From: Gracilaria gracilis | Taxonomy: Eukaryota > Rhodophyta > Florideophyceae > Gracilariales > Gracilariaceae | Direction of reading: 5' to 3' | Assembly (NCBI GenBank): GCA_030374805.1 | Contig: JARGSG010000189.1 | Location: forward strand, 744,001 to 808,000 | Length of the DNA: 64,000 nucleotides | Shown here: piece by piece, positions 21,901 through 34,263 of the stretch | Position numbering within the stretch: position 1 is the first letter of the stretch | Layout: every line of letters starts with the position of its first letter | The notes under the pieces: model-generated | Told to the model about the DNA's origin: nothing | The model's input: only the letters and a program-made list of their open reading frames with translations | Databases searched by the model: none | Position numbers and translations under genes: made by a program

Positions 21901-22342
21901 TATTGCAGAGTTTCATGAAACTCTCCAGAACAACTACGGTTTCATTACTTCATCTCTGCGAGTGGGTGCCTTTCAATGGGTTGGAAAGAGCCCAGATCAT
22001 ATTCCTGAGGAGTATGGTGACCTCTTGCAAACATCGCACGCTTCAGACCTACACTCGTTTACATCATATTATTCGCTTAGGGAGGCCTACCGCGGTCTCT
22101 TACGAAGAGCAGGAACGCTACCGCCTGCACGCATGATCCGGCCGACTGCTTTTGTATATTGGAATTATTTGAAAGGTGGCGTTGATGAGTTTAGTCGTGC
22201 GATGACCAACCTTTGTTATACGAACACAGCAGAAAACCCAATTGTCAGTATTATTGGGAGACTCTTGTGCGCTCAGGTTAATAACGCTGCAGTTCTACAT
22301 CGATGGCAAAGAGGAAAGGGAAACTTCCAGAGAGGTACATAG
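18941..22342 (+). pseudogene. Transposase with C-terminal PD-(D/E)xK-like domain, frame-broken
   Basis: The segments 18941-19180, 19263-19823, 19917-20258, 20268-20480 and 20474-22342 read as one degraded protein. The middle part has DDE-type hallmarks: FSLDDDHQRLRS (20070) and FAADRGYNSKQTIDYINERL (20320). The last segment is a clean 622-codon frame. Its second half holds GSINEHQVLKALPAFFEH (about residue 313), ADSPDDILCYED (about 372) and CAVEIKTS (about 390), an E...D...ExK pattern like YqaJ/lambda-exonuclease-type nucleases. A nuclease partner is known from ISL2EU-type elements. Frame breaks lie near 19820-19920, at 20258 and at 20470, so the copy is inactive. The DDE assignment is moderately sure; the nuclease call rests on motif spacing only. 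Confidence 0.65.
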
Positions 22343-22563
22343 AGAGTCATAGGGGTGGATACCCCTAACTAAGAAAGGATGTTTCAAGATGTTCTTCGTT
22401 TTCGGGTTTTGCACGCCAGTTAGCTAAAGAATACTGTGAAGTTGCAAAGGCGTCTTCGGGAGGCACACTGACCTGCGCAAGCACAAACGCAAACTTACTA
22501 TATTCTCCACGACTGGATGTCGAGATTCCAATCGAACCACTCTATCGATGAACTGTAGTCGAA

Positions 22564-22866
22564 ATGTATAATCGTGATGAAGACAGAAAGAGGAGTTTAG
22601 AACAGGGACTACTTCACAAGCGAGTGAAAGGAAAGGATTCGTACTGCTCTTTATGTTCTTACAGTCATACGATCAATAAGGGAGGAAAGTTGTACCGCAA
22701 AAAGGGAGGCGCGAGACAACGCCAATGGTGTTGTGTTTGTAGACAAGCAATATGCTCTAGTTGTTGGGAAACTTGGGACACGAAAACTGTTCTTGTTCGA
22801 GCCCAGATACCAGATAAAGATCTTGAAGAATTGCAAAGTAAAGCAAACGGACGAGGCAACCAATAA
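22564..22866 (+). CDS. Small Cys-rich zinc-binding protein of the transposon
   Basis: A 100-residue open frame with C-x2-C-x3-H near residue 30 (YCSLCSYSH), then a basic stretch and CCVCRQAICSSCWETWD, an order of C-x2-C, C-x2-C, C-x2-C-W. This layout resembles the C-terminal cysteine-rich domain of piggyBac-type transposases, which binds the transposon ends. It may have been detached from the transposase by the breaks upstream, or be a separate gene. It lies just inside the right inverted repeat. Confidence 0.55.
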   Translation: MYNRDEDRKRSLEQGLLHKRVKGKDSYCSLCSYSHTINKGGKLYRKKGGARQRQWCCVCRQAICSSCWETWDTKTVLVRAQIPDKDLEELQSKANGRGNQ

Positions 22867-22995
22867 TAAACACACCAGTGCCGTTGTGCACGTTGAATAA
22901 GAAACGTAGTTTCACGCCAATTCCTATATCGTGCCCGATGTTTCTAAGATTGTTTCGGAAGAAAGACATGACAAGTTAATATCATTGAAAACCTT

Positions 22996-23363
22996 GAGCG
23001 TAAAAGGCGGGCTTGAAGCGAAGTGCAGCAGTCTCCTCGTTTGTACGGTTTGGAAGGCTGTGCTGAGTGCGGGGTTACGCTCGACTGCGGGGAAAGAGAG
23101 AAGCAAGAGTGTTGGTGGCCCAGTAACGGCGGTGAGAAGCGAGAGCGGACGACGTGGGACCACAGACAAAGTGTGGGTGAGGCGGTCCCGTTGGGTGAGA
23201 GTGCCGTCCCGTCGGGTGAGGTTTAGGCCAAATCACCTCAATTGAGGGTGATTCTCACCCACCGGCGGGACACCCTCACCCTGTACGGGTGAGATGGGAC
23301 TGCCTCACCCGAACTCACCCAAAAAAAACGGTGATGAAATTTCCTCACCCCACTGAAACGGGG
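22996..23363 (-). repeat. Right terminal inverted repeat of the 5-kb transposon
   Basis: The mirror image of 18289-18646. It ends ...CCCCACTGAAACGGGG directly before the second CTAT. Confidence 0.85.
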
Positions 23364-23408
23364 CTATGCGCGCACTTCGCTCCGTCTCGTTCGCCCCCGT
23401 TGGCGCGC
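23364..23408 (+). repeat. Dispersed repeat copy, right part
   Basis: CTATGCGCGCACTTCGCTCC and following bases match 29487-29525. The copy diverges after about 23408. Confidence 0.8.
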
Positions 23409-24660
23409 TATATGGTAGCATCGCCTGGGGCTCGCTGCCCCGGGCCGCCACCATTTGCACACATTCCCCGCTCCTTTCCTCACGTGCCGTCGCGCTTCTA
23501 CCGCGCGTATGCTCAACTACTCAAGCTTTCAACTTTGGCAGATTGCGCGTTGCGGATACCAAGGCTCGCCTGCCCGAAGGTATGTTGTGGCTACGGCCCT
23601 GTGCGTGCAATCTATCGTGAACAAAGGACTTATTGAAAAGCTCCCATGGTCTGTCGATCTGTTGTGGCTTGAAAAAACTTTTGCACGCGATGAGGATAAG
23701 GAAACTTTACTTTTTTTCTGTACTGTTGTCATCTATACAGATTGGGGTAACGATAAACTACATTGTTTGGTCTCTGTCTTCTACATGTTTGCCAAGCGCT
23801 ATAGTCAAGGCGCAATTATGCGCCTACTTGGTTCTGGCTAGCGAATATCTTTTTGTTTTGGATATCAAGGGGTTTGCTTTTGGCAAAACTACTATACGAA
23901 AATTACTTTCCAAGTGCCTTTCGAAGCTTGTCAGTGTCGCTGACTATTCTCGGCTTCTGTTCCCTGCTTGTAAAACGTTTTCTACGCATATTCGCCCCCA
24001 TTTCTACGGAAGCCCTGAATTTTCCGCGTGTATGATGATTCAACATACGAAAGAACTTTACACCTCTCCTTACAAAGCACGAGCGATTGCGAGACAAGCT
24101 GGTTCGTCGCGCAACCCCAGGTACATTTTCTACCTGGTTGCAATTCGTCCTTTTAGTCCATGCGTACAGGACGACCAAGTTTCTCCGATACACCCTAGTC
24201 GGAGATTCTGGTCCGTGGGTACTTATGTGTCTTCTCGCAGTCTTCGTGAAAGATCTCTCCTTTGGTTCCTTGTGAAGACGTCGTTACTCGCCATATTTCT
24301 CCCCTGGCTGCAGCTCACTTCTTTTGTTCAGGGACAATGCTCATTATTATCTTACTACGTAATCGGCATCCTTTTCGTTTCGGTTTTTGTTTGAGGAAGT
24401 GAGGTACCCCCGCTTCGCGGGTGCTGGAAGATCCTTCAAAGGTCTGTTTGCTGTGGTGCGGGGTTAGCTGCTTAATTGCGGGGACTCGTCCTACACCGAT
24501 CGCCTGGCTCCCAAGGTTGGGCCAGGAACACCTCAAGTTCACACCTCATCCACCGGTAGAGGACTGGCGAAGTTGAAGAAGAAGAAGTTTAAGAAGTTTC
24601 AGAAGAAGAAGAAACGTTCCTACCCCGTAGGTCGCGATATCCTTATCTCGTAGAAGAAGG
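23409..24660 (+). other. Possible decayed membrane-protein gene or TE flank
   Basis: Hydrophobic stretches occur in more than one + frame, for example ETLLFFCTVVIYTDWGND near 23700 and TFSTWLQFVLLVHAYRTTKF near 24110. They cannot be joined without several frame changes. I recognise no family. From 24550 a run of GAAGAAGAAG precedes the copia reading frame and may be its leader. No LTR pair for that element is visible here. Confidence 0.25.
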
Positions 24661-24700
24661 TTGATCATACACTTTTCTCCGTCGCTCCCCAGACGCCTCA

Positions 24701-27700
24701 ATGTCGGGCACAAATGAGGGTCTCCTTGGCAGGCTTCCAAATCTCAAGGTCCCCACCGACTACATTCTCTGCCGTCGTCGTCCTCTGGCGTATCTCCGCA
24801 GAGACGACCCATTTCTCTCCGGTTTTGACCCCCGTCCTGATGGGTTCAACCCCACAAACCGGGCAATGAGATCTTGGTTCGAAAAGTCAGTCAAAGCGAA
24901 GAGCACCATCACACTCTGCCTCGGTGACTCTCCGCTTGCTCTCGTTCGCACGTTTGTCGACGATGATGACAAAATGGCCAAAGATCTCTGGGATGAACTG
25001 CAGCGCGTGTACACAACCTCCAACGCGCTAGCTGTGCAGAACATCCATCATCGTCTGGACACTTCGGTATACAAGGACAGCGAAGACTAGAACAAGCACG
25101 TCGCTAAGTTCTTGGAAGTAGTTGGGGAACTTGCCACCTTCGATGAGGAACTTTCGGAGAAGAACAAAGTCTCCAAACTCATTCAAAGTCTCCCAAACTC
25201 CTTCGCTCCCTTGGCCATGATGTCAAACATAACCGCAGTGGGCTTCGACTCCATCTTAAATGCTGTCGAAGCTGAAGTGGCTCGTCGCAAAAACCAAAAC
25301 AACCCGGCTTCCTCCGCTCCTTCTTCCACCTCTACTACCCAACCGAAAGCCAACACGGCAAACAAGGGTGGTCGAAAGCAGCGAAACCGGCGTAACAAGT
25401 CCTCGGCTACCAAGAGCCGCTACGATGATAATTGCTACTATTGCGGTCGTCGTGGACACTACACTCGAGATTGCTACAAACGCAAAAGTGAGGAGTCTGA
25501 CAAAAATGATAACCAGCACAACTCCAACGAACGACAACAATCTAATCGCAACAACGGTGGTTCTCGTCGCTCACAATATGGGTCCCACAAAGGAGGACAA
25601 CCTCAATCCAACTGGAACTTAGGGTTTGCACCAAGGGGGGATGCAAATGATAATCGTAACTCAAATCGTAACTCCAAACCTCGTTCATATGTGGTGCAAA
25701 GGAATGATGATCCGCCTCCCTCACCTGGCTTCAACTGCAATATGGCCAAGTTCAAGAGTAAGATCACTCTTCTTTCTCAAACGAAATTGGACTCAGCCTA
25801 TATTGACTCAGGGGCAACTCATCACTTCTTCCATTCGCGGAAGTCGTTCATTCGCTACGAACGAATTTAGATCGAGACTGTTCAGGCTGCTTCAGAAACA
25901 GCTCGTCTCGTTGGTAAAGGTCATGTCTGGATACCTTTGAACCGTGGTACAGTCATCGAGACTTACCATGAGCCTGCCTTTGAGTCTAACACCCTTTCTG
26001 TTGGCGTTCTCAGTGTAGAGTTTATGGTGACGTTCACTTCCACCATTCGGTCATTCAATGGATGTTTCATTATGGATCCGAACCGAAACTCTGAAATCAT
26101 TTGGGAAACGGAAATCAACCAAGGCCTCTTCGTCATGGACCTCGCTCATAACGACAAACAGGTGATGGTCGTGAATGCAAGTAACAGCAATCAGGAGCTG
26201 GCTTTAGAATGGCACGGTCGAACTGGTCATCTTCACCCAAGTAGATACCAGAACCTTGCCAAGCCTTTCGACTCTGTGCCTTACTTTCAACGTTCCATCT
26301 TGGAATCGTTGACTTGCGTTCCTTGCCTTACAGGCAAGAGGAAACGGAACCCAATTACCGCCCGGTCGCGATCCGTCTCGACGTCAAGTCCCTTGGAACT
26401 TATCCATATGGACCTGTCGGGAAAGATTTCGCCATCTCTCTCTGGTGCAATCTACGCCATGACCATACTGGATGACCACACGTCCAAGTCGGAGGTTTTT
26501 TTCTTGATAGACAAGACAGGTGCTATTGTTTTGAAGCACCTGGTTTGGTACAAACGCAGATCGGAGCTAGAACTTAACCACTCGTTTCGCTTGAAAAATG
26601 TTCGCCTGGACGGGGCCGGAGAACACAAAAGCACCGAGCTGGACACTTTCTGCTTCGATCATGGCATAGTCTCGGACTACTCTCCTGCCTACGCCTCCGA
26701 ATCTAATGGCGACGCGGAGAGGCTTATCCAAGAACATTGGACCAGGGCTTGTGTGCTTCTCTTCGCGAGCAAACTGCCCATTTCCTTCTGGGCCGAGGCA
26801 ATGAACCATGCCAACTGGCACCAAAATAGGGCTCGTTCTTCAAAGATGCAATGAGGGACACCGATTCTGGAATGGAATCCGTCCATTATAATCGACTTTA
26901 CGAACATTCCGAACTTTGGTCAGCCGAGCTACGCCTTCGTATATCGGTCCAAGACCGTTGCATCAAAGAAGTTCCTCCCCCGTTCTGTCTTTGCGCACTT
27001 AGTGGGCACGCAAAGCGACACCACACTCGCCCGTGTTTTTGTGCCGGAGAAGAACTCGTTCGTCACTTGCCGTATTCTGGACTTAAAGGCTGTTAACCCC
27101 TCTCCTCTTCCAAACATCGCCACCCTCCGGGAGGGTATACCTCGCCAACAGGAGACAGAGGAGACGGACCATACCTCACAGACCGATAACAGCCCTGATT
27201 TGGAAGACCACCTGGTAAAGGCGATGACAACAATCGCGCATAACTTTCCAAATGTATGGGTCTCCAAGAAAACTGTGTATGACCCCAACGTTCCAAGTAG
27301 TTTCAAGGACGCGTGCAGAGATCCCTGTTGGTGTGAGGCCATCGAACGCGAGATGAACGCACTCATCCGCCGTAACACTTGGGAACTTATACCCAGAGAA
27401 TCCTGGATGAAACCGGTTCCGTATACTTGGGTCTTCAAGGAGAAGATGTTGGATGGAGTCGGGAAGAAGTTCTTGAAGAAGGCACGCTGCTGTCTACGGG
27501 GAGACAAACAGAAGCCCTTCATTGACTTTGATCCGTTCAACACTTATGCGCCAGTAGCCTGTCATGAAGCACTACGCATACTTTTGTCAGTTGCCGCTGC
27601 ACAAAATCTTTTACTGGAGAGAGCAGACATATCAAATGCCTACTTATATGGAAAACTGGATGTTCCGATAATCATGGAACAACCCTCTAACTCCACTGGC

Positions 27701-28873
27701 ATTGTGGAGAAGCCAGGCCATGTCTGCAAACTGCTTACTTCTATCTACCGCGCTATCCAAGCTGGAATAATATGGGGTTCCCTCTTTTCTGAAGCTCTGC
27801 TATCATGGAACTTTGTGACATCAGCTCTCGACTCTCGCGTCTTCATGTTCCGCGAGCAGGACAACTTCCTGATCTTGGCTGTTATAGTCGACGACTGCGC
27901 ATTCGCTGCGAACAATGCCAAACTTCTAAATGACTTCAAACACAAACTTTCTGCAACGTTTGATATGAAGCTCTATAGGGAGCTAAAGTCATTACTAGGG
28001 TTGAATATTCAGCGATCCGGCATTAAGGTTAATCAATATGGATATGCATTACAAGTTCTCAAGAAGGGTATGCAACAGTGCAATGCAGTTGGATCACCTT
28101 TACCTACGGCTGCCAATGTACTTCCATCTGGTAAAGAAGACGTCATTCTTTCGACAGATGATCATGCAAAGTATAGGTCAGGGATTGGTGCATTACTTAC
28201 ATTTCTGTATCTACCCGTCCTGAACTTTCATTTCCCATCTCAGCGCTCTCAAGGCATTTACATAACCCATTTGAACGACAACTATCGCTGCTCAAAGGAT
28301 TATTTAGGTACTTGGCTGGCACTATGGATTATGGACTTCATTTTCCAGCCAACCGTCCCATTTCTCCCGCCTCACTCTGTGCGTACGCTGACGCCGATTG
28401 GGGGGGGATGCATTGAGACCCGTAAATCCACTACAGGGTACGTTATCGTCTTCAACGACGCACCTGCCATGTGGAAATCAAAGCGTCAAACGGTAACTGC
28501 GCTCTCTTCGGCAGAGGCAGAGAATATCGCTTTTTCTACTTGCGCGAAAGACCTTTCGTGGATGTGAAAGATGTATTTTGAATTCGCACACATTCAGCTT
28601 TGGAGCGAAGAACTATGATTCGAAGCCACAAAGATCATGAATGATAGCTCGGCTGCTATATCCTTGACCACGAGCCCACAGATATCTAGTCGAAACGAGC
28701 ACATCGATTTGAAGACGCACCACATGCGGGACCTGGAGAGAGTTCAAATTGTTAAGCTCAGCTTACTGTGCCAAATCCCAAGGAGTCAACCGATCGCTGA
28801 CATACTGAAAAAGTGTGCGTCCCTCCCAGAAGTGAGGAGGATGGTCAGCTTGATGCATTTTGACTCGTTCTAG
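24701..28873 (+). mobile_element. Ty1/copia retrotransposon relic, gag-pol
   Basis: Domain order is copia-type: gag (from MSGTNEGLLG), a zinc knuckle CYYCGRRGHYTRDC near 25434, an aspartic protease DSGATHHF near 25804, integrase (LEWHGRTGHLHPS, zinc CVPCLTGK, catalytic-core region 26390-26850), reverse transcriptase (ERADISNAYLYGKL near 27615, VIVDDCAF near 27880) and RNase H (KSTTGYVIVF, SSAEAENIAFSTCAKDLSWM near 28510). Stops interrupt it at 25088, 25868, 26852, 28565 and 28616, with frame changes between 25.0 and 27.0 kb. The TAG stops at 25088 and 25868 sit where Gln would fit. No pair of LTRs is found. It belongs to the same family as the minus-strand relic at 34.9-52.9 kb. Confidence 0.85.
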
Positions 28874-29309
28874 GAAGAATTGTTGGGATCTACTTTCTAC
28901 TTTAACTACTTTGTTATGTTTTGTATTGTTTCTTTTGTTTGATACATTTTTGAATGTCTGAATTATTGTTTATGAATATTTGTGGTTCACAACCTTCTCC
29001 GTTTTCCCACAGAGATACATGTGCTTTCGTCCCTCCGGGTTTTTTACATGATACCTGGGCTTTGGGGTTTACTGGTGTGAACAAGTAATGACTCCCCAGC
29101 TTGGAGCTGGTGGAACTATGTGTGTGATGTGTTATGCATGAAAATATTTATATTATCTTTTGAATGTTACACCATGCCTTTGGCATTTGCAAGATAATGC
29201 CAGAGAAGAGACAGATTTGCAGAGAAATCGTGTCTACAGACCTTGCTCTTCGGTCGCTGATATTATATTTTACTTGTGAATTGGGCTCAGTAACTAGATG
29301 CTTATAAGT
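28874..29309 (+). other. 3' flank of the copia relic, T-rich, probable LTR remnant
   Basis: The sequence is T-rich. TTTACTGGTGTGAACAAG near 29067 has a counterpart in the minus-strand relic at about 35055-35075, so part of this is element sequence. There is no gene. Confidence 0.5.
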
Positions 29310-29587
29310 GGTGTAGGAAGAGTAGTCGCTTCGCCTTGAGGGACGGTGTTGATACCGGTCAGCCTCTTGCAAGGCGAGAGCGCCACACATACGTCATTTT
29401 TGCGCAGTGCAACGCCGGTGGGTTGCACTGGCAAAATAAATTACGCCACCGTCCGGCTCGGTGCCCTGCCCGCCAGCGGTCAACTATGCGCGCACTTCGC
29501 TCCGTCTCGTTCGCCCCCGCTCGCGCGCTACACCGTACAGCTTGATGCGCGGCGAGAAGAATCCGCACCAGAAACGCCACGTACAGT
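29310..29587 (+). repeat. Dispersed repeat (MITE-like), left half with inverted-repeat end
   Basis: It begins near AGTGGTGTAGGAAGAGTAGT; this end matches the reverse complement of about 34785-34838 over some 50 bp, sharing GTCGCTTCGCCTTGAG. Without the LTR insertion the element would be about 590 bp and non-coding, like a miniature inverted-repeat transposon. Parts recur at 12110-12262 and at 18132-18288 with 23364-23408. Confidence 0.75.
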
Positions 29588-29843
29588 TGTTAGACACTTA
29601 CATAATACGTTCTAGAACTACTCCATGACATACAACTTAGCATCATTGTACTCACTAAGTTATACGTCAGCATTAGCCTAATGGTCTCGTAGTATCTTTA
29701 TTTAAAGGCACACCCATGAGCCCAGGAGCTTCCTTACGAGGAGCTCCTGGGCAGACCTCTTATGCAATTTGTGTTGCCTGTGAACCACCCTTCCTACATG
29801 CGCAACGATGAACTTCGACTCAGTCACTGAAGGTCATGCCAAA
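29588..29843 (+). repeat. 5' LTR
   Basis: It begins TGTTAGACACTTACATAATA, contains TTTATTTAAAGGCACACC (a TATA-like stretch) and ends ...CATGCCAAA. It pairs with 34264-34519 over its full length. Confidence 0.92.
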
Positions 29844-30498
29844 GTTATGAGCTCAGGGGGTGGTCTCTCTCCGAGCAACATTCTAATCCCGCCGAAGCTC
29901 CGTACGGACACAGAAAAGCTTTTATAACGGGAAGCTGTGTACGATTGGGCTGAAAACCTGCGGGTATGTGAAACAGGTGGCAACTCTTGTGCCAAGAGAG
30001 CCACCATAACAATGGGAATAACACTTTATCGTTCCTTGCAATTCACAAAAAAAAATTGTCAAAAAGGCAGTTTGCACTCGGGAATGGTGCATCACGCCAC
30101 AGAACGATGCAGATAAAGTAAATCAGATGTCACTTATCAAAAGGATAATCAAGCTTGTAGCAAAAGACTCAGCGGTTGATCATTTGCGCCGCGTGGTACG
30201 CTTATAACAGAAGATCAACGCTTGAAAGCGTAGAAGGGGCGAACCGATCGCAAAACTCATCGAACGATTCGCCAGACCAGCGCTGTCCTCCCTCAACTTA
30301 ACCAATTCTGAGCAGAACTCTAGCAATGGTTAGAATTTTGGTATAGTTTTGCTACTGAACTCCGGACCCTCCACCCAAACGTCTAACAATATTATTAGGA
30401 ACCTGGTCGTTACTCCCAGAAAGGTAGAAGCAACTGACTTGGGAACCACACCAATGGATATCTTCAGGTTCGAGATGATTCAGCAGGTGCTTGGATGA

Positions 30499-33400
30499 GT
30501 GATTTTGGGAACAGTCGACCAGAGCATAAAAAATAGAGGCAACGAATCCGTGAGTGCTATGAGAGCCGCCATAACTCAACATCTGAAGGCTCCCAACTCG
30601 GGACATGAATGCTATACCATTGGGTTTCAGGACGCTATAAGAGCTCTTGAAGAAGCTGTTCTGGAAGAGAAGGATCTCTTGAACATCCAGACGACAAACA
30701 CCAATCCCGGAGGCTCCTCCAAGTCCTTCTTGAACTTCAACAAGGAGTTCAAGAAAGGGAAGAAGCGTAAGCGCGACTTCTATAAAAAGAATGATGGAGA
30801 GAATCGAAAAGACGCCCATGGAAAAGCATATCCGTGGAGGTCAGAAATGGAACAGGAAGGAGGGGAATAACAAGAACGACCACCCAAACCCCAATCCTGA
30901 ACACGATGGGGCGAAGCCGTGTTTTCTTTAAGGGATTCGGAAAAAGATCCGAATCCCATACTAGACGAAGCAGCCCCATATCTTCAGGAGAAATTTCATC
31001 CATTATTCGTCAATGCGAAGCGTTGAACATCAACTTCGAGCCAGACAAGGCGAGATCGCAGTATCGTAGGGGTTGGGGACACAACTGCGTAAGTGCAGAA
31101 GTGATAACATGCTCATGGACATTGACGTTTCAAGACGTGAACGAACAGAGCATTAATATCACGTTCGACCTATTTCGGGACGACTCTCCACTTACAATCG
31201 GGCTAGAAATACAGCGTCACAGCATGACAACCTTCTCTTCCCATCCTCCCACCATCACGATCAAACCGGAGACCGACTAGAAGCCTCGGGTTCTACACGT
31301 ATACATAAGGTCTACCTCAAACTACGACGCAAGAGTTTACATCATGATAACTCCAACTGTGAGCTTTTTACTTACGTCCGTAACAGGGGGAAGGATGCGG
31401 CCAAAGACCTTGGCTAAAAAACTACATCGTTTAACACACGCCCACCCGGCGGAGATAATCGATCTCTGTCGAAGAGCTGTCCAAGGTTCTAAAGGGCTCG
31501 AGAAAGAAGTCCAGCTCATTACCGACAACTGCCCAATATGCGCGCAATCAGGGTTGCCCGCTCCCTCGAGGAAAATCTCCATCAACCATATGAATCAAGG
31601 CTTTAATGTCAAGATTCAAGCGGATTTTATGTTCTTCGTGATAAGGGGAACAAATTTCACCATAATACACATCGTAGACTGTGGCACAGGATACTCTGAA
31701 GCATCACTCAAGTCCCATACAGAAGCAAGAACGATGGTGGCGACCTTAGAAGTTGAATGGATCAACAGGCACGGAGCCCCTGACGCACTTTCGGCGGACG
31801 ATGAATTCAAGTGTCGTGAAATGAAGCACTTCCTGTCCGGAAGGGACATCGCATTTGGAGATCGTCCTGTCAGACGCCGCAACAGAAGAGGCATTGTCGA
31901 GAGGAAAATGGAGTAGTGAAGCGCATCCTCGAAAGACTTCAGATCCACAATACATCGGGCACTGACAGAACCCTACTCTCACGGGCAATCTTCCTCTCGA
32001 ACAGCTTTACTGGCTCTAAAGTGATGAGCTCATTCGACCTAGCAAAAGGTTACGCCCCTGCCATCTTTGGCGCCTCTAGGCGCATGGTCACAGAAGATCT
32101 GCTCAAAGCTTATACTGAACAAGCTGCCACTAGAGCACTACAGCGCGCAATGAAAGCTCGCGTCCATTCAAAGCTACCCCAATCAGCTATAAAATCTGGA
32201 GATGAGGTGCTATACTTCTATCGCACAGCGGCAAACAACGAACCCGACGAATGGCGCTCTGCGATTGCCGTCAAACGGAGCAACACATCGTTGAGGTCCG
32301 TCGAACACCAAAAGGACGTATATCTCGAGTAGCCTACGAGGATATTCGACTACGCCCCACCTCTGAAATCGAACGAAAACTAAGTGAAGAGCTGATGGAG
32401 GACTATATCGACTTAACCCTATACCCTTCATCCGATTAGGAGCATGTTGTATAGAACTTTACGTCACTCATGGCCTGTAACACCAAAGAAGGAACGTGTA
32501 AGAACATGGGAAGCTATACCGAGGGTCTGATGAAGGAGCCAGAAATGAATGGGACATACAGCTTGAAATCCAACGACCAGGAAGTCCTCAAGGTTATTCA
32601 GAGAGTCATTGGCTCTCGTCAAGTAACAGCTCAAGAAATCCAATTCGCTCCACTGTGGATCGTTAAAAAGGCCGTGCGGAAAGAACACAACGACAATTTG
32701 TTGGAGGCATACTACGAAGTGAGGGAAGAAGATCTACCGCGTCAAGCCAACATAATATCTTCTCACACTGTTTATAAGGTGAAACAGGACGAAGATGGTG
32801 TTCGAAAGCTGAAGGCACGCTTGGTCACCCATGGCAACCGAGATGATCTGAAGGATGAAGTCCGGAAAGATTGCTCTAACGCCGACAGGATAATTGCACG
32901 CCTGCTGATTAGCATCGCGCTCTCTTTCGATTTTTCATTCGGTGTCGCCGACATTAAAGGGGCATTTCTCTAGAGTGGACCAATTCAAAAGGATATATAT
33001 GTACGCTCAGCACCCGAATTCAAAACGAAACGTGGTGTCTTATGGAAACTGACCAAGTTACCATACGGAACTGTCGAAGCTGGTAGGCAATGGGCCAAGC
33101 GAATTGAAGCATAGATGCTTGAGAACAAAGCACTATCAAGAGTGTACGGTGTCAATCAGCTCTTCATCGAAACGAACGGACTAGGTCCCATCAAATTAAT
33201 AATCGCAAAAATCATAGACGACTTACTGGTGGCAGGAACACCGCAGCACACCTCGGAGTTCATGAAGAAGTTGAAAGGGGAATTCGAAGTAGGGAAGATT
33301 CGATATGGAAACAAACTCGCCTTTTCGGGATGTGACATTATCAGCGACGACGAAGGAAACGTCACTTTACCCATGAGCCCGACCATGGATCGACTAAATC

Positions 33401-34209
33401 CCATCGAATTATCCAGAGCGTGTAGGAGGGAGTGAGAACACCAGGCATCCAGTAGCAAAATGAGTGAATACTGTTCGCTTGCCGGGACTCTGATGTACTT
33501 GGGCTCCGCAGTTCTGCCGCAGGCATTCCTAGTAACTTACCGAATGCAGCAAGAGTTTGGCAATTTACGAGTGAAACACATGGTAGGCGCCAATGCAATG
33601 CTGAACTAGATATGTAATCTCGCTCCTATCATCAAGTGTGTGAGACCCGTTGGAGCAACATCAGCCCAACTCATCAGTCTTTCAGACGCCTCACATGCTA
33701 CGAGCAAGCACGCGTACGGGGAGACAAGAGTTATCTGCGGACTTAAGGTAGAAACTGCGTTTGACGAAGAACCAATATTTCACCCCATATATTGGTTGAG
33801 CATGAAGCAGAAGCGTGTGACATACTCTTCTTTCGGAGCCTAAATCCTGGCTTGTTCTGAAGCAGAATATCGAGGACTGGACATGAAGGAAACACAACGC
33901 CATTTATTCACTAAAGTGCATATTGCACACCACATTTTTGTTGATTCTAAAGAACTCTTTGACACGAGGACCACACTACACGAGTGTAGAGAATTCCGTC
34001 TTCGTAAAACGGTCACGATGATCAGGGACGCATTCCAGTCAGGGGAACTGGATGAGATATCGTGGATTCCTGGAACAATTAATCTGGCTGACGCTCTCAC
34101 CAAACGAAGCGTGAAACATTCACATAACATGAACGAAATGCTTTCCGAAGGGTTCTGGGACGTAGACACCTCCAAGGGAACAGCTCATGATCATAGTACT
34201 TGGAAGTGA
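30499..34209 (+). pseudogene. gag-pol of the 4.9-kb LTR element
   Basis: The Gag-like part (30499-30870) is Lys-rich. A protease-like part (30834-31280) has DDSPLTIGLEI. The integrase (31344-31916) has a zinc site H-x3-4-H...C-x2-C (LTHAHPAE, CPICAQ) and a catalytic region with QADFMFFV and GAPDALSADDEF. Reverse transcriptase and RNase H run in a single frame from 32470 to 34209: FGVADIKGAFL, IAKIIDDLLVAGT, SDASHATSKHAYG, and WIPGTINLADALTKR at the end. That frame is interrupted only by stops at 32971, 33112, 33433, 33607 and 33841, with no frameshift. The first falls exactly where copia elements have Gln in GAFLQ. The element is inactive. The terminal stop is TGA. Confidence 0.85.
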
Positions 34210-34263
34210 GCAGTACAAGTTATGTTTTGTATGATTGTTAGGACACCAACGCGACAGGGGTGG

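Larger units (their letters stand above)
18289..23363 (+). mobile_element. DNA transposon, 5075 bp, long inverted repeats, CTAT duplication
   Basis: The ends are perfect inverted repeats starting CCCCGTTTCAGTGGGGTGAG. CTAT is duplicated (18285-18288 and 23364-23367), and the uninterrupted site exists at about 29487-29500. The interior codes a broken transposase with a C-terminal nuclease-like domain and a separate Cys-rich zinc-binding protein. The domain order and cysteine pattern recall piggyBac and related IS4-fold groups. The CTAT duplication is not the TTAA of piggyBac, so the superfamily is left open (piggyBac-like, ISL2EU-like or another). Confidence 0.88.
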
